This document shows positions 62,567 to 64,000 of a stretch of DNA of 64,000 nt, in pieces. A model generated the notes under the pieces. That model saw only the letters and a program-made list of their open reading frames with translations, made no database searches and was not told where the DNA came from. Source of the stretch: an uncultured Sunxiuqinia sp. (GTDB lineage Bacteria; Bacteroidota; Bacteroidia; Bacteroidales; Prolixibacteraceae); the NCBI RefSeq assembly GCF_947495665.1, contig NZ_CANLZV010000017.1:1-64000 (forward strand). The letters are read 5' to 3'. Both the position numbers and the translations under genes were made by a program. Position 1 is the first letter of the stretch, and every line of letters starts with the position of its first letter.

Positions 62567-64000
62567 TTAAATTGCTAAATCAATCGTAAATTTTAACGCT
62601 AAGTTCTTTTGGAACGAATCCAGTCGATAGGGTCCAAACCGATAAAAAGCACCGGTTCCGAAGGTGAAGAATCCAAATTTAACTAATTTCGAAACCAATA
62701 TCCCACCTTCGTAATACCCTTTGTTAATAGATGGATAACGCGAAGCAAAACCATCCTGAAAGTCATAAGCTGTGCTTCCAATGCCTGCGTTGAAGGCCAG
62801 TAAAATGTCGGGGCGCACTTTTTTGTACCGAAAGAGTAAAGAGCCGAAATTATGCCGCCAAAAAAAAGCGAGCAGCTCATCGGTAAAAAATTCGTTGATG
62901 CGCATGGTTGAAAAAGAACTTTTACTGTAGAATGAAAACAGCTGCGGTCGCGACGCTGGCGGACTACTCAGCAAATTCACCACGCCCCCCGCCTCGCGCA
63001 ACGATCCGAGCAAGGTAAATTCGCTTTCGCCCAAATTTCGTAACTGGTACGAATCAGATAGTTTAAATTCGATGGCACTATAGGCTCGATCGGAGCTGGT
63101 TCGCACCGCCCGTTCGTAGTTAAAGTGCAATACCGGGTAACGGCCTCCCAAAGAGTATATTTCACCCCGTCGTCGAAACAGGCGTTCCTTAAACGTTAAC
63201 CGAAACTGAACGCCTAATTTGTTATAGGTCAATGCCTGCAAACTTTGGTTTCCGTCAATCAACCACGGATCCATGATTTGGTAATTTTTCCAATACGCCC
63301 TGGCTAGCAATGAAGGAAATAACCGTCCTTCCACCCCCGCCTGATAAAGCTGATGGTAAGAGAAGTTCGTCCGGTACCAGGCCTCCAATTGCCTGGAAAT
63401 AAATGGCTCCTTTTGCTCCAAAAATTGAATGGCCCCATTCTCCCGCAAATCATTTTCATAAAGCACAAACAATTTGGTCGCACTTTCTTTATCCACCTTA
63501 AATCCCAGGTTGGCACCATACTTATTGACCTTATCCTTCAACCCGTATCGCCAGTAGCCCCCCAACAGTAAGCGTTCGCTGAAGCTGGGGTTGGTTTCCA
63601 GAGCCAGCCCCAAATGCAAGCCTTCCAAGTGATTAAACCCAGCCACCCGGTCCAGCAGAAGATCGACCGGCCAAAGCGGCACGCGCCAACCAGCCAGCGA
63701 CTCAATGGCATTCATCTTGGCATCAAAGTGAACTTGCTGCCCTAAGCTATCCACAAACTGGTAGATGAGCGAGTCCTTGTGCGACAAAGGCACCGACCGC
63801 AATGCTTCCCAGTTGGAATCCGACTGCTGCGTGGCCGAAGGAGAAACACTTAATTGCGCTCCTTGCAGCTTTTCCTTTTCCAACGGAACATTGACCACCC
63901 GTTTACTAAAATAGGTTTTTCCCAAAGCCCGCACCGTAAGTGAATTGTCCGGAAAGTTGATTCCTGGAAGATTCAACTGAGCAAACGAAATTTCAGAGTT
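62567..64000 (-). CDS. DUF5686 family outer-membrane protein, C-terminal part (truncated by window)
   Basis: The frame runs off the window edge, leaving at least 477 codons of a protein usually near 800 residues. The visible part is the beta-barrel half: LLLGGYWRYGLKDKVNKYGA, LEAWYRTNFSYHQLYQAGVE, LHFNYERAVRTSSDRAYSAI and the end DSFQKNLALKFTIDLAI. DUF5686 proteins carry an N-terminal carboxypeptidase-like domain before a large barrel, so that domain is expected outside the window. Function is unknown. It reads leftward with era and der but is separated by 80 bp. Confidence 0.75.
   Translation of the reverse strand, partial: NSEISFAQLNLPGINFPDNSLTVRALGKTYFSKRVVNVPLEKEKLQGAQLSVSPSATQQSDSNWEALRSVPLSHKDSLIYQFVDSLGQQVHFDAKMNAIESLAGWRVPLWPVDLLLDRVAGFNHLEGLHLGLALETNPSFSERLLLGGYWRYGLKDKVNKYGANLGFKVDKESATKLFVLYENDLRENGAIQFLEQKEPFISRQLEAWYRTNFSYHQLYQAGVEGRLFPSLLARAYWKNYQIMDPWLIDGNQSLQALTYNKLGVQFRLTFKERLFRRRGEIYSLGGRYPVLHFNYERAVRTSSDRAYSAIEFKLSDSYQLRNLGESEFTLLGSLREAGGVVNLLSSPPASRPQLFSFYSKSSFSTMRINEFFTDELLAFFWRHNFGSLLFRYKKVRPDILLAFNAGIGSTAYDFQDGFASRYPSINKGYYEGGILVSKLVKFGFFTFGTGAFYRFGPYRLDSFQKNLALKFTIDLAI

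Overview
This 64 kb window is chromosomal DNA of a Bacteroidota bacterium, most likely class Bacteroidia (Marinilabiliales/Prolixibacteraceae-like; this placement is inference). The grounds are an ECF sigma / FecR / SusC-FecA-type TonB receptor operon, families largely confined to this phylum (DUF4783, DUF5686, DUF6268-like barrels, GLPGLI-like and PNGase F domains, PadR-PspC pair), few Shine-Dalgarno sequences, and promoters carrying the Bacteroidota -7 element TAnnTTTG. I found no rRNA, tRNA, CRISPR array, prophage or insertion sequence. Most genes are housekeeping.

Layout. 1-1.2 kb: leftward operon of a small membrane protein with WM repeats, a PadR regulator and a PspC protein (cut by the window edge). 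1.6-5.1 kb: two POT peptide transporters. 5.2-11.9 kb (leftward): a PanE-like reductase, a 1156-residue protein recognised as PPi-type PEP carboxykinase, and acetyl-CoA synthetase. 12.2-14.6 kb: a TetR cassette with two near-identical palindromic operators, controlling an epimerase/reductase and an NAD(P)-binding gene that carries an in-frame stop. 14.6-20.4 kb (leftward): ECF sigma, FecR and TonB receptor, followed by a secreted Gln-rich protein and an outer-membrane barrel. The sigma operon and the Gln-rich gene share a bipartite promoter-like motif. 20.5-26.3 kb: DUF1460 lipoprotein, GDPD, LpxL-like acyltransferase, a coiled-coil protein, a DapF homologue with both catalytic Cys replaced by Ser, and DAP decarboxylase. 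26.4-34.2 kb: serS, rpmA/rplU, bifunctional nuclease, CNT nucleoside transporter, an orphan XylF-like lipoprotein, thyA-folA and ppa.

34.6-43.9 kb: a HELAH-motif protein, then the leftward alpha-2-macroglobulin / PBP1C pair. A GxxExxY gene flanked by short GCAAAG-type repeats has been inserted between the pair, and the repeat encodes part of the PBP1C N-terminus. 44-51.7 kb: YifB ATPase, a voltage-gated K+ channel with a zinc ribbon, and an operon of a small membrane protein, mutL, two rhomboids, arfB-like and a YiiX-like hydrolase. 51.7-55.8 kb: a very large NtrY-like sensor kinase and rlmH. 56-60.2 kb: DUF4783, BrkB, an AIM24-like protein and a PNGase F-type glycosidase. 60.2-64 kb: der, era and a truncated DUF5686 gene.

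The best candidates for undescribed biology are the two-promoter ECF regulon (16.3 and 20.4 kb), the GxxExxY repeat cassette in the yfhM-pbpC operon (37.6-38.4 kb), the TetR two-operator cassette, the Ser/Ser DapF, and the WM-repeat protein of the PadR-PspC operon.
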